DNA of 64,000 nt from Natronolimnobius sp. AArcel1 (GCF_011043775.1 NZ_JAAKXY010000002.1:1-64000); one strand, 5' to 3'; positions 53,208 to 61,808 are shown, counted from the first letter of the stretch. Notes: a model not told the origin generated them from the letters alone. Program-made: numbers and translations.

Positions 53208-54155
53208 ATGGGTTGGACTGCTGCAGATATCCCCGATCAGACGGGTCGAACCGTCGTTATCACTGGCGCGAACAGCGGGATCGGCCTCGAGGCCACCCGG
53301 GAACTCGCTCGAAACGGCGCGACGGTAATCATGGCCTGTCGCAGCCTCGAGCGCGGCGAAGAGGCCGCCCAAGACGTTCGCGAGGAGATTCTGGCAGCCG
53401 ATATCCGTGTCGAAGCGTGTGATCTGGCAAGTCTCGAGTCGATTCGCTCGTTCGCCGACCGACTCGAGAGCGACATTGACGTCCTGCTCAACAACGCGGG
53501 TGTGATGGCGATTCCACGCTCGGAGACCGACGACGGGTTCGAGACGCAGTTTGGCGTCAACCATCTCGGACACTTCGCGCTCACGGGGCTGTTGCTCGAG
53601 AATCTGGGGCTCGAAAATGGGCGCGACTCGCGAGTCGTCACCGTCTCGAGTGGCGTTCACGAACAGGGCGAGATTGCGTTTGACGATCTCCAGTCAGAGC
53701 AGTCTTACAACCAGTGGAACGCCTACGCCCAGTCGAAACTCGCGAACGTCCTCTTTGCGTACGAACTCGAGCGACGGCTGCTCACGGCGGATGCGCAGGT
53801 CTCGAGCATCGCGGTGCATCCCGGCTACGCGAACACGCAGTTGCAGTTCCGTGGGCCGACCAAGCGTGAGAGTCGCCTCGAGTTGGCGGCGATGAAACTG
53901 CTGAACGGCGTCGTCGCACAGTCATCTGCGATGGGCGCGCTGCCGTTGCTGTACGGCGCGACCGTGCCCGATATCGAGGGTGGTGCGTACTACGGGCCGG
54001 GCGGATTGCTGAACATGCGCGGCACGCCGGAACGACAGGGGTCGTCAGATCGGTCCTACGACCGCGAGACGGCACAACGGTTGTGGGATGTCTCGAGCGA
54101 GTTGACGGACGTGCACTACGACTTGCCGGAACCGAAGCCGCTGGTGCAGGAGTGA
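53208..54155 (+). CDS. Short-chain dehydrogenase (retinol-dehydrogenase-like)
   Basis: 315 residues from MGWTAADIPDQ. Motifs: TGANSGIG, Arg-rich MACRSLERG (NADP preference), NNAGVM, the Ser of VTVSSGVH and the catalytic YAQSK. The QFGVNHLGHFALT segment and the length are those of the RDH/WWOX-like SDR group. The substrate is unknown. A ferredoxin gene follows 59 bp later on the same strand. Confidence 0.9.
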   Translation: MGWTAADIPDQTGRTVVITGANSGIGLEATRELARNGATVIMACRSLERGEEAAQDVREEILAADIRVEACDLASLESIRSFADRLESDIDVLLNNAGVMAIPRSETDDGFETQFGVNHLGHFALTGLLLENLGLENGRDSRVVTVSSGVHEQGEIAFDDLQSEQSYNQWNAYAQSKLANVLFAYELERRLLTADAQVSSIAVHPGYANTQLQFRGPTKRESRLELAAMKLLNGVVAQSSAMGALPLLYGATVPDIEGGAYYGPGGLLNMRGTPERQGSSDRSYDRETAQRLWDVSSELTDVHYDLPEPKPLVQE

Positions 54156-54214
54156 CTGTCCAATCGTTGCACTAACCGCAACGTGAAAGTGTGGCACCCG
54201 CCGAGATGATAGCA

Positions 54215-54559
54215 ATGAGTGACGACGAGCAGGGGATTCAGCGAGCGAGCGACGTTGGTTCAGCCGACGCGCCGCCGGTCGATGCAAAGCCCTACAAAAT
54301 CATCTTCGAGGCCAACAAGTGCTTTGGCGCGGGCAAGTGCGCCGAAGTCAGTGATAACTGGGAGATGTCACTTGCCTCGGGCATGGCCCAGCCGAACGAG
54401 TACTACATCGGCGAGGATGACCTCGAGCACAACATTCGGGCAGCAGAGATCTGTCCGGCGAAAAAGGACGATGGCTGCATTCACGTCATTGATCGACGCA
54501 CCGACGAGGAAATTGCGCCAGATCCACACGGTGATGGGACGCTGAGTGTCGATTGGTAA
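54215..54559 (+). CDS. Ferredoxin ([3Fe-4S] type)
   Basis: 114 residues from MSDDEQG. Cluster ligands: CFGAGKC (C-x5-C) and CPAKKDDGC later; the missing middle Cys in the first motif predicts a [3Fe-4S] cluster, as in monooxygenase-associated ferredoxins. The N-terminus is an acidic halophilic extension. Its redox partner is not identified; no cytochrome P450 is encoded next to it. Confidence 0.82.
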   Translation: MSDDEQGIQRASDVGSADAPPVDAKPYKIIFEANKCFGAGKCAEVSDNWEMSLASGMAQPNEYYIGEDDLEHNIRAAEICPAKKDDGCIHVIDRRTDEEIAPDPHGDGTLSVDW

Positions 54560-54582
54560 GTCGCGGTCACGTAGTCGCACAT

Positions 54583-54739
54583 CGAAACGCACATCCCACC
54601 GTGTGGCCAACTGGCGAGTGCATTCTGTGCGAGGGTAGCCACTCCTATCTACCCGAACGACGTCACGAATTCGGCACGAGATGGCCGAATTCGCTCAATG
54701 GTTCTGGTCGATAGGAAAGCAGGCCAACGGCGGTGGGCT
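54583..54739 (+). pseudogene. Broken 5' half-copy of tRNA-Leu with its upstream region
   Basis: 54583-54641 matches 54907-54965 (56 of 59 positions), covering the upstream flank and the first 13 nt of tRNA-Leu. It is then interrupted by a 76-bp insertion (54642-54717) and resumes with AGCAGGCCAACGGCGGTGGG to 54739, exactly the tRNA-Leu D-arm to anticodon stem, after which the similarity stops. The 3' half is missing, so no tRNA can form. Confidence 0.85.
54642..54717. repeat. 76-bp palindromic insertion in the tRNA-Leu half-copy
   Basis: The insert is one long imperfect hairpin: arms 54644-54675 and 54684-54715 match at 24 of 32 positions, with perfect outer (CCTATC/GATAGG) and inner (CGAATTCGGC/GCCGAATTCG) parts and an 8-nt loop. 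Miniature, noncoding, and with no flanking duplication of more than one or two bases. Confidence 0.8.
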
Positions 54740-54906
54740 GACAACGCCGGGACCTTTTGCTGCGTTCACTCGCTTGCAGCGGCGCATACGCCTTGCGACG
54801 CTCGTTCACTGGCAAAATCTCCACCAAAAGTCATCGTCACCCCCGTTGGGGGTTCCTCGACCCGTTCGCTCACCGGAGTTCGCTCACGGTTTTACTCGAC
54901 CGACAC
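54740..54906. other. Spacer between the half-copy and tRNA-Leu
   Basis: No gene seen; contains short C/G-rich direct and inverted motifs such as ACCCCCGTTGGGGGT. Confidence 0.4.
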
Positions 54907-54952
54907 CGAAACGCACATCCCACCGTACGGTCAACTGGCGAGTGCCTTCTGT

Positions 54953-55036
54953 GCGAGGGTAGCCAAGCAGGCCAACGGCGGTGGGCTTAAGACCCGCTCG
55001 TGTAGACGTCCTTGGGTTCAAATCCCAACCCTCGCA
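54953..55036 (+). tRNA. tRNA-Leu (anticodon TAA)
   Basis: GCGAGGGTAGCCAAGCAGGC at the start pairs with CCCTCGC plus discriminator A at the end. The anticodon loop CTTAAGA gives TAA, with a class II variable arm and T-arm TTGGGTTCAAATCCCAA. No intron, no encoded CCA. Confidence 0.95.
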
Positions 55037-55073
55037 CTCATCACGAACAATCGGTGAGTGACGAGTGCGCGAA

Positions 55074-55151
55074 GCGGGATTTGAATCAGACTGAGGTTCT
55101 GCGAACGCAGTGAGCAGGTTCTCGGGCGTGGTTCAAATCCCAACCCTCGCA
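55074..55151 (+). repeat. tRNA-associated palindromic element (copy 2)
   Basis: GCGGGATTTGAATCAG at one end faces GTGGTTCAAATCCCAACCCT at the other; the second is an exact copy of the tRNA-Leu T-arm and acceptor 3' strand (ending CCCTCGCA). The middle, GAGGTTCTGCGAACGCAG, adds an internal hairpin. Same family as 715-783. Confidence 0.75.
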
Positions 55152-55185
55152 TGTTGCCACGAACATCCGTGAGCAGCGACTGCGT

Positions 55186-55264
55186 TCTTGGATTTGAATT
55201 AGGGAAGTCGCAACGCGAACGGAGTGAGCGGCCGTCTTCCCGTGGTCCAAATCCCAACCCTCGA
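55186..55264 (+). repeat. tRNA-associated palindromic element (copy 3)
   Basis: Starts TTCTTGGATTTGAATTAGGG and ends CCCGTGGTCCAAATCCCAAC with CCCTCGA. Same build as copy 2, with an internal GGAAG/CTTCC pairing and GCGAACGGAGTGAGC core. Confidence 0.7.
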
Positions 55265-55462
55265 GTCCACGCGTACACCTCGAGTCCGCACCTCTACACT
55301 CCTCTCGAGCAGTGATGCAACCCACACCCACGAGTGAGATATGAATCTAACCGACTCCGATAAACAGACTCTCGAGCAGCGGCCCCATCGAACGCTCGAG
55401 ACGGGCACAGCCCTGTGCCTGCAGGTTCAACCGGTTTACTCGCTCGCCGCGAATCGTCTGTG

Positions 55463-55705
55463 ATGGACGAGCCCGACCGCGAGCGCTCCCGAATCGCGGA
55501 CAACAGGTTAGCAGTTGCTGTTGTCATCGGATCGCTCGTCGTTGTTGGGGTGGGAGTGGTCCTATACTGGAGCGACTCGCTGAACATTCTCGTGCCAGCG
55601 GATGGCCCAATCGCGGATGCATTGCCGCTGTACCTGCTGACTGTGCTCATCGGTGTTGGGCTGGCCATCTGGGGATGGCAGCGATTTCTCTCGCTGTTCA
55701 GATGA
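55463..55705 (+). CDS. Two-helix small membrane protein
   Basis: 80 residues from MDEPDRERSR; the frame upstream of 55463 is unlikely. Two helices (about 12-30 and 47-66) separated by an extracellular loop. A common haloarchaeal type without known function. Confidence 0.68.
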   Translation: MDEPDRERSRIADNRLAVAVVIGSLVVVGVGVVLYWSDSLNILVPADGPIADALPLYLLTVLIGVGLAIWGWQRFLSLFR

Positions 55706-55729
55706 GCGAGACAGCAAACAGGGGTCAGC

Positions 55730-56158
55730 TCACAGTTTCGCGTTCGGCAACACGAACGAGAGCGGAATGTAGAGCACGACAGCGGCGATAATACCGGCGG
55801 TCGCAGCGATAAACGGGTCCAATTCCATAAACATCACTGCAATCGGGATGATACCGCCGCCCGACAACGCCAACCCGGCCGCCACTCGGTGAAGCGACTG
55901 GAACGGACTCCCCTGCTCGTCGGCCATCGCCTCGAGTCCGCCTCGAGACTCCGAAAGCATAAAAATCGGGAGGAAGCAGTAGACGCCAGTCCCAACGAGA
56001 AGGCCGGAAAAGGCACCGATAAGCGGGGATTCAAGTGCGATATAGCCGATGGCGGTGAACGCGATGACATCAAAGAGAGCAGCGATCGCGGCGATCCGCG
56101 ATGGCGTGATCGGCCCGTCCTCGAACGCCTCAGTACTCGTCTCGTGGGAACTATCCAT
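55730..56158 (-). CDS. Four-helix membrane protein
   Basis: 142 residues from MDSSHETST with an acidic N-terminus, then four hydrophobic helices. Convergent with the 55463 gene. No family function recognised. Confidence 0.65.
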   Translation of the reverse strand: MDSSHETSTEAFEDGPITPSRIAAIAALFDVIAFTAIGYIALESPLIGAFSGLLVGTGVYCFLPIFMLSESRGGLEAMADEQGSPFQSLHRVAAGLALSGGGIIPIAVMFMELDPFIAATAGIIAAVVLYIPLSFVLPNAKL

Positions 56159-56275
56159 ACCAGACCTGTTGGCAGACAACATGTTATAAATTACTATTCA
56201 TTCGGATTCGAGAAGAGCAAGAAAGTGTTCGTCACACGCTCGAGTGAGACGCCAACTGACGCGCCCGGCGCGCCG

Positions 56276-56965
56276 CTATCGGTCTGGGACGGTGAGATAT
56301 GCCGGTGGCACCACATCGGTTGTGTAGGTCTCGCGCCCGCGTTTCGTGATTCGATGGCCGTCCGCACGCATCGTCGCCGCGTCGACGGCGAGGACCACTG
56401 GCTCGGCGGTGTGGCGCTCGCCTACGGTTCGGGCAGTGTGGCGAGTGCCGGAGAGATGCACCTGCTGGCGTGACATCGGCTGAAGCCCATCCTCGAGAAT
56501 CGACTCGAGATTTCGCGGCACAGTCCCGTGATAGAGCGTGTCCGGAATCGGACTCTCGGTTGGCTCGAGTGAGACGTCGATTGAGTGGCCGTAGGCGGCT
56601 CTAACGCGATCATCTCTCGCTTTGCAGTCTCCGCTCGCCCGCTCGAATCGACCCTTTGGATCGGTGTCGATGACTGCCTCGAGATGGCGTTTGTCTGCCC
56701 ACTCGTACTTCCGTTCGACGGCATTTGCGAGGGCCACACCTCTCGTCCAGCCCTGGTCGTCCACCTCGAGGCCGGCATCAGCTGGAAAGTGTCGAAGCGC
56801 GCCGCTGACGTATTTCGAGAGTTGTCGTCGACGCGCACCGGAGAGCAGTTTTTCGCCGCGGTCGCCACAGACCGGACAGCCCTCGCCGGTTACATCGTCC
56901 GCGCCCTCGTTACCGTCGGCTGCGAACGGCCCGTGGGCTGGACAGGTACGAATTGGTGCCGTCAT
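56276..56965 (-). CDS. kptA: RNA 2'-phosphotransferase KptA (Tpt1 family)
   Basis: 229 residues: an N-terminal zinc-binding region (CPAHG ... CPVCG) typical of haloarchaeal members, then SKYVSGALRHFPADAGLEVDDQGW, RVRAAYGHSIDV, LYHGTVPRN and QVHLSGT, the NAD+ and phosphate-binding motifs of the family. The enzyme transfers the 2'-phosphate of a spliced RNA to NAD+. Archaeal tRNA splicing does not leave such a phosphate, so its natural substrate in archaea is unclear. It lies 39 bp after nadC on the same strand. Confidence 0.92.
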   Translation of the reverse strand: MTAPIRTCPAHGPFAADGNEGADDVTGEGCPVCGDRGEKLLSGARRRQLSKYVSGALRHFPADAGLEVDDQGWTRGVALANAVERKYEWADKRHLEAVIDTDPKGRFERASGDCKARDDRVRAAYGHSIDVSLEPTESPIPDTLYHGTVPRNLESILEDGLQPMSRQQVHLSGTRHTARTVGERHTAEPVVLAVDAATMRADGHRITKRGRETYTTDVVPPAYLTVPDR

Positions 56966-57004
56966 GAGAGTGAGTCGGCGCTCGAGACGAAAAGATTCCG
57001 CGCT

Positions 57005-57820
57005 CTATTCGCCGGTTCGGAACGACAGATCCAGCGACGGCGCGGAGTGCGTGAGCGAGCCCATCGAGATTACGTCGACGCCCGTCGCGGCGTAGTCGGC
57101 GACCGTCTCGAGTGTAATGCCGCCGCTCGATTCCGTCAACACACCCTCGTACTCGGTGAGTGCATCGACCGCCTCACGAGTCTCCGCGGGCGTCATATTA
57201 TCCAGCAGGATGACGTCTGCACCTGCCTCCGCCGCTCGCGGTGCATCCGCAACCGACTCAACCTCGACATCGATTTTCGTCGCAAACGAGGCGCGCTCGC
57301 GGAAGTGGGCGATTGCGTTCTCGAGACCCATCTCGGCGATGTGGTTGTCTTTGACCATCACCATCTGGGAGAGGTCGAGCCGGTGGGTGTCGCCGCCGCC
57401 CGCGACGACTGCGCGCTTCTCGAGGCCTCGCAGACCGGGCGTCGTCTTGCGCGTCGCGGCGATCCGAACGTCGTCGGATTCGACTCGAGCGGCGTCGACA
57501 ACTCGACGGGTTCTGGTCGCGATTCCCGATGCGTGGCCCGCGAGATTGACGGCGACGCGTTCGCCCCGCAACACCTCGCGTGCGGGCCCCTCGACGCGCA
57601 GCAGTTCGTCACCGGGTTCGATGGCGGTGCCATCCTCGAGTGACTCGGTGACGTCGACGCCGAGATAGTCGAAGACAGCCGTCGCGGCCTCGAGACCGGC
57701 GACGACGCCTGAGGCTTTGGCGACGAGTCGGCCCGTCGTTTCACCCGGTACGTCGTTCGTCACGTCGTGGTGACCAATATCCTCGCGGAGCCACCGCTCG
57801 ATCTGGGCGTTCGTGATCAT
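57005..57820 (-). CDS. nadC: Quinolinate phosphoribosyltransferase
   Basis: 271 residues beginning MITNAQIERWLREDIGHHDVTND. The substrate-binding marks RKTTPGLRGLEKRAVVAGGG and HRLDLSQMVMVKDNHI are present, with DVILLDNMTP and GVLTESSGGI in the C-terminal barrel. It makes nicotinate mononucleotide from quinolinate. Its ATG overlaps the nadB stop (ATGA), so translation is coupled. Confidence 0.95.
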   Translation of the reverse strand: MITNAQIERWLREDIGHHDVTNDVPGETTGRLVAKASGVVAGLEAATAVFDYLGVDVTESLEDGTAIEPGDELLRVEGPAREVLRGERVAVNLAGHASGIATRTRRVVDAARVESDDVRIAATRKTTPGLRGLEKRAVVAGGGDTHRLDLSQMVMVKDNHIAEMGLENAIAHFRERASFATKIDVEVESVADAPRAAEAGADVILLDNMTPAETREAVDALTEYEGVLTESSGGITLETVADYAATGVDVISMGSLTHSAPSLDLSFRTGE

Positions 57821-59373
57821 CAGTCGCTTGCTGGCTGCTGTGGCGTTTGTTCCCCGTCGTCGGTCACGACGTAGTGACAGCCCTTCGACTCGCCGTTCTC
57901 ACTCGCCGCACGCGCGATTAGCAAGGCGACGACACTCGCGTTCCGGAGTTCGTAGAGGTCTCGAGCGGTTCGCGTTCGGATGTACGCGTCCACTTCGCCT
58001 TTGAGTCGGCGAAGCACACCGCTCGCACGGGCGATCTCCTCGGGGTCGCGCTCGAGGCCGAGGTACTCGTCCATCGTCCGCTTCAGTCGGATCGACTTTT
58101 CGGCGGCGAAGCGCTCGGGCAGGTCAGGGTCGCGGTTCAGGAGGTCGGCTGCTTCGACGATCTGCGGTTCAGCGTCTGCTGTGGCCGCATCGTCACCCGC
58201 GCGCAACCCCCAGACGAGTCCCTCAAGCAGGCTCGTACTCGCCAGTCGATTCGCGCCGTGGACGCCGGTCCGGGCGCACTCGCCGACGGCATACAGTCTA
58301 TCGAGCGTGGTCCGTCCGCGGTCGTCGACGTCGATGCCGCCACAGAGGAAGTGCTCGCAGGGTGCGACTGGAATCTCCTCGCCCTCGATTCCGCGCTCGC
58401 GACACTTCTCGGCAAGGTCGGGGAAGTCGGCCTCGAACGCGAGGGGGCTGACGTCCAAGACGACCTCACCAGTGTCCTCGCGTTCGGTTGCGACCGCGCG
58501 GGCGACGACATCGCGCGGTGCGAGTTCGGCGTCGGGATGATAGTCGGGCATGAACCGCTCGCCCTCGTCGTTGCGAAGGATGGCTCCCTCGCCGCGCAAG
58601 GCTTCCGAGAGCAAGAATGGGTTCTCACCGGCGTAGGCGGTCGGATGGAACTGCACGTACTCGAGGTCGGCTACATCCGCTCCAGCGAGCGCGGCCATGG
58701 CAATTCCATCGCCGGTCGCGTCGTCGGGATTGGTCGAACGGCTGTAGAGCGCGCCGATGCCGCCGGTCGCGAGGATGGTGGTTCCGGCGTAGATCGGGTT
58801 CCCATCGGCTTCCTCGTCGGTGATTACGCCGTGAACGCGTCCCTCGTGCGTGATCAACTCGAGGGCGGCCGTATCTTGGCGAACCTCGATGTTCGCGTGG
58901 TCGTCGATATAGTTCAAAAACGGCCGCAGGATATGCGTGCCCGTCGCGGCGTCGACGTGGAGAATGCGTTCCTCGGAATGAGCAGCCTCGCGCGCGTAGT
59001 CGAATCCGTCTGTGTCCTCGTCACCGTCGAACTCGATTCCCAGCGTCTCGAGCAGCACGTCCTCAACTGCCTCGTCGGCGTTCTCGACGAGCACGTCAAC
59101 CGCGTCGTGATCGGCGGTTCCGTCGCTGGCCGCGATAATGTCTTCTTTGAGCGCGTCGGGATCGCCGCGGGTGGTCGAGATACCGCCCTGTGCCCAGTCG
59201 GTACTTGCGCCGTCGGGGCGTTCGGCTTTCGTGAGGAGAACGACCTCGCTTCCCTCGCGGGCCGCAGCGAGCGCGGCCGCACAGCCGGCGATACCGCTGC
59301 CGACGACGAGAACGTCTGTGGTGTCGTCGGATTCGCTTGAGTCGGAGTCGGTCGTAGTGTCTGTGCCAGTCAT
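57820..59373 (-). CDS. nadB: L-aspartate oxidase
   Basis: 517 residues from MTGTDTTT. FAD site VLVVGSGIAGCAAAL, STDWAQGGISTTRG, EYVQFHPTAY, HFLCGGIDVDDRGRT and GVHGANRLASTSLLEGLVWG are diagnostic of the fumarate reductase/NadB family. It makes iminoaspartate for NAD synthesis. The start lies 2 bp after the nadA stop, and the stop overlaps nadC. Confidence 0.95.
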   Translation of the reverse strand: MTGTDTTTDSDSSESDDTTDVLVVGSGIAGCAAALAAAREGSEVVLLTKAERPDGASTDWAQGGISTTRGDPDALKEDIIAASDGTADHDAVDVLVENADEAVEDVLLETLGIEFDGDEDTDGFDYAREAAHSEERILHVDAATGTHILRPFLNYIDDHANIEVRQDTAALELITHEGRVHGVITDEEADGNPIYAGTTILATGGIGALYSRSTNPDDATGDGIAMAALAGADVADLEYVQFHPTAYAGENPFLLSEALRGEGAILRNDEGERFMPDYHPDAELAPRDVVARAVATEREDTGEVVLDVSPLAFEADFPDLAEKCRERGIEGEEIPVAPCEHFLCGGIDVDDRGRTTLDRLYAVGECARTGVHGANRLASTSLLEGLVWGLRAGDDAATADAEPQIVEAADLLNRDPDLPERFAAEKSIRLKRTMDEYLGLERDPEEIARASGVLRRLKGEVDAYIRTRTARDLYELRNASVVALLIARAASENGESKGCHYVVTDDGEQTPQQPASD

Positions 59374-59375
59374 GA

Positions 59376-60509
59376 TTAGATCTCGAGCATGCGCTCTAAG
59401 GCGAGGCCGGCGAGTTCTTTCTCCTCGGGGGCGACCTCGATCACGTTGCGCTCGCGGCCTTCGACGAGTTCCTCGAGGACCCACGTCAGATAGTTCGGGT
59501 CGATCTGGCGCATGGCGTTGCAGTCCATGCAGGCGTCACCACACAGCGGGATGACGTTCACGTCGGGATGCCAGCGCTGGAGGTGGTTCGTGAGGTGAAT
59601 CTCGGTGCCGATTGCCCACGTATCGCCGGGGGCAGCGTTTTCGACGGTCTCGCAGATCGTCGCCGTCGAGCCCGCTTTGTCGGCCGCTTCGACGACCTCG
59701 CGGCGACATTCGGGGTGGACGATCACGTTCGCGTCTGGATGCTCCTCGCGGACCTGCTCGATGTGGTCAACACGGAATCGCTCGTGGACCTGGCAGTAGC
59801 CGTCCCAGAGGATGATATCGCTGTCTGCGACTTCGTCGGCGTCTTTGCCCTCGGGGTCCCAGGGGTCCCATTTCGCGATTTCGTCCTCGAGACCCATCCG
59901 GTAGGCGGTGTTCTCGCCGAGGTGTTTGTCGGGCAAAAACAGCACTTTGTCGCCTTTCTCGAAGGCGTACTCGAAGGCCTTGTGCGCGTTCGAGGAGGTA
60001 CAGACGAGTCCGCCCTGGCTCGCACAGAACGCCTTCAGGTCCGCATAGGAGTTCATGTACGTGATCGGGATGATGGTCTCGTCGGGCGCAGCGGCGGTGA
60101 TCTCGGCCCATGCGGCGTCGACCTGCAGGGCTTCTGCCATTCCGGCCATCGGACACGAGGCCTCCATACTCGGCAGAATCACCGTCTGCTCGTCGTCGGT
60201 GATGATGTCCGCACTTTCTGCCATGAACGTCACGCCGCCGAAGATCACGTACTCCGCGTCCGCCTCAGCGGCCTCTTTCGAGAGCTGATAGGAGTCGCCG
60301 ATGAAATCAGCGTGCTCGACGATCTCCCGGCGCTGGTAGTTGTGTCCCAGGATAACGACGTCATCGCCTAATTCGGCGAGTGCCGCCTCGATGCGCTCCG
60401 TTCGCTCAGCCTCCTCGAGATCCCGGTACGCAGGCGGGAGTTGCTCGAGATTGTCGTATTTGAACAGACTGAGATCAGTGTCGAGTTCCGCGGTTTCCAT
60501 TGTCACCAT
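59376..60509 (-). CDS. nadA: Quinolinate synthase
   Basis: 377 residues. Cluster and substrate features are SMEASCPMAGMA, LVCTSSNAHKAFEYA, FLPDKHLGENTAYRMG, VHPECRREVVEAADKAGST, and LCGDACMDCNAM with the [4Fe-4S] ligands. It condenses iminoaspartate and dihydroxyacetone phosphate to quinolinate. The start may be Met1 or Met4 (60500). First gene of nadABC; a palindrome brackets its promoter. Confidence 0.95.
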   Translation of the reverse strand: MVTMETAELDTDLSLFKYDNLEQLPPAYRDLEEAERTERIEAALAELGDDVVILGHNYQRREIVEHADFIGDSYQLSKEAAEADAEYVIFGGVTFMAESADIITDDEQTVILPSMEASCPMAGMAEALQVDAAWAEITAAAPDETIIPITYMNSYADLKAFCASQGGLVCTSSNAHKAFEYAFEKGDKVLFLPDKHLGENTAYRMGLEDEIAKWDPWDPEGKDADEVADSDIILWDGYCQVHERFRVDHIEQVREEHPDANVIVHPECRREVVEAADKAGSTATICETVENAAPGDTWAIGTEIHLTNHLQRWHPDVNVIPLCGDACMDCNAMRQIDPNYLTWVLEELVEGRERNVIEVAPEEKELAGLALERMLEI

Positions 60510-60543
60510 TGTGCGATACCTGTGAGTACTCTCACCTCATAGG

Positions 60544-60576
60544 GCGCTATTGAATAACTTTTTCCTTCGATAGCGC
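60544..60576 (-). promoter_or_regulatory. Palindrome bracketing the nadABC promoter
   Basis: GCGCTATTGAA (60544-60554) and TTCGATAGCGC (60566-60576) are inverted repeats with one mismatch in 11, separated by 11 AT-rich bases (TAACTTTTTCC) that include the likely BRE/TATA of nadA. A protein bound here would block the promoter. Confidence 0.6.
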
Positions 60577-60713
60577 ATTTCGAGAGCGTACCATCGACTG
60601 GTAGCCGTATCGAATCGGTAGAATCAGTTGATGCAGCGTTCGAATACGTTCGTATTCGGGACTGTTCGGCCGCTGTGGATTGGGCTCATTTTTCTCGAGT
60701 CCGTTGACAGCAT

Positions 60714-61808
60714 ATGGCACTCGAGGACGCGTTCACGGCGTTTACCAACCGTGATTGGGAGACAGAGTCGGTCGATGAAACAGTTCGAATTGCGATCGTC
60801 GGAACGGGTGGATTCGCTCGCAACCGGGCGCTCCCGGCGATTGCAGACAGCGACTACTGCCGAGCAACGGCGCTCGTCACCGGCTCGCCCGACAGCGCCC
60901 GCTCACTCGCCGAGGAGTTCGACGTCAATCACGTCATCAGCTACGATGCGTTCCGTGACGGCACCCACGCGGAGTCCTACGACGCGGCCTACATCGCAAC
61001 GCCGAACGGTACCCACGGCGACTACGCCGTCGCTGCCGCCGAACACGGGATTCACGTCCTCTGTGAGAAGCCACTCGAGACGACGGTCAAGCGCACGCGA
61101 GAGATTCTCGAGGCCTGTTCGGACGCCGGTGTGACGCTCATGACGGCGTATCGGCTCCAGACGGAACCGGCAGTCAGGCGGACGCGCGAACTCATTCGTG
61201 AGGGTGTCATCGGCGAATGCGTCCAGGTACAGGGTGGGTTCTCACACCCGCTACTCGAGTACACGAGCCCCGACACCTGGCGATTGGATCCCGACCTCGC
61301 GGGCGGCGGCGCGCTGGTCGACCTCGGCGTTTACCCGCTCAATACCATCCGCTTTCTGCTCGAGTGCGATCCGACTGGCATCTATGCGACGACGCACTCA
61401 AGTGGCGGCCCCTTCGCAGACGTCGATGAACACGTTGCATTCCAACTCGAGTTCCCCACGGGGGCAACGGCGTCGTGTACGGCGAGTTTCGACGCCCACG
61501 CCCACAGCCGCCTCGAGATTATCGGCACCGACGGCATCATCTTGATCGCCTCGCCCTTTGGTGGCGTCGTCCCGCAGGACATGGTCGTCGAGAGCGGTGA
61601 CATGCGCATGGAGTACACCGGCCCACCTGTCGACGAAGTTCGCGAGGAGTTCGATTACTTCGGCTACTGCGTGCTGACAGGCACAGACCCCGAGCCGGAC
61701 GGCCGCGACGGCCTTACCGATCTGTACGCCATCGAAGCCGCTTACGAGTCCGCCGAAACGGGTCGACGTGTCGACCTCGAGACCGCTCCACTCGAGGCCG
61801 TCGACTGA
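60714..61808 (+). CDS. Gfo/Idh/MocA family oxidoreductase (D-xylose 1-dehydrogenase Gfo6-like)
   Basis: 364 residues. N-terminal Rossmann GTGGFARNRALPAI, then TPNGTHGDYAVAAAEHGIHVLCEKPLETTV with the catalytic Lys of the EKP motif, and a C-terminal barrel (TWRLDPDLAGGGALVDLGVYPLNTIRF). The length and the N-terminal extension resemble the haloarchaeal NADP-dependent xylose dehydrogenase Gfo6, but the sugar specificity cannot be read from motifs. Convergent with the DUF2267 gene. Confidence 0.85.
   Translation: MALEDAFTAFTNRDWETESVDETVRIAIVGTGGFARNRALPAIADSDYCRATALVTGSPDSARSLAEEFDVNHVISYDAFRDGTHAESYDAAYIATPNGTHGDYAVAAAEHGIHVLCEKPLETTVKRTREILEACSDAGVTLMTAYRLQTEPAVRRTRELIREGVIGECVQVQGGFSHPLLEYTSPDTWRLDPDLAGGGALVDLGVYPLNTIRFLLECDPTGIYATTHSSGGPFADVDEHVAFQLEFPTGATASCTASFDAHAHSRLEIIGTDGIILIASPFGGVVPQDMVVESGDMRMEYTGPPVDEVREEFDYFGYCVLTGTDPEPDGRDGLTDLYAIEAAYESAETGRRVDLETAPLEAVD

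Noticed and set aside
54667-54680. GAATTCGGCACGAG equals a common cDNA-library linker, suggesting vector contamination
   Set aside because: Both sides continue as a long palindrome inside a tRNA-Leu half-copy, with the mirrored GCCGAATTC, and no vector or cDNA sequence follows. The match is most simply a chance part of the palindrome; reads across the site would settle it.
55018-55331. Minus-strand frames with repeated GWDLN/GLGFEPR phrases
   Set aside because: They are translations of the tRNA-Leu end and its palindromic copies, not proteins.
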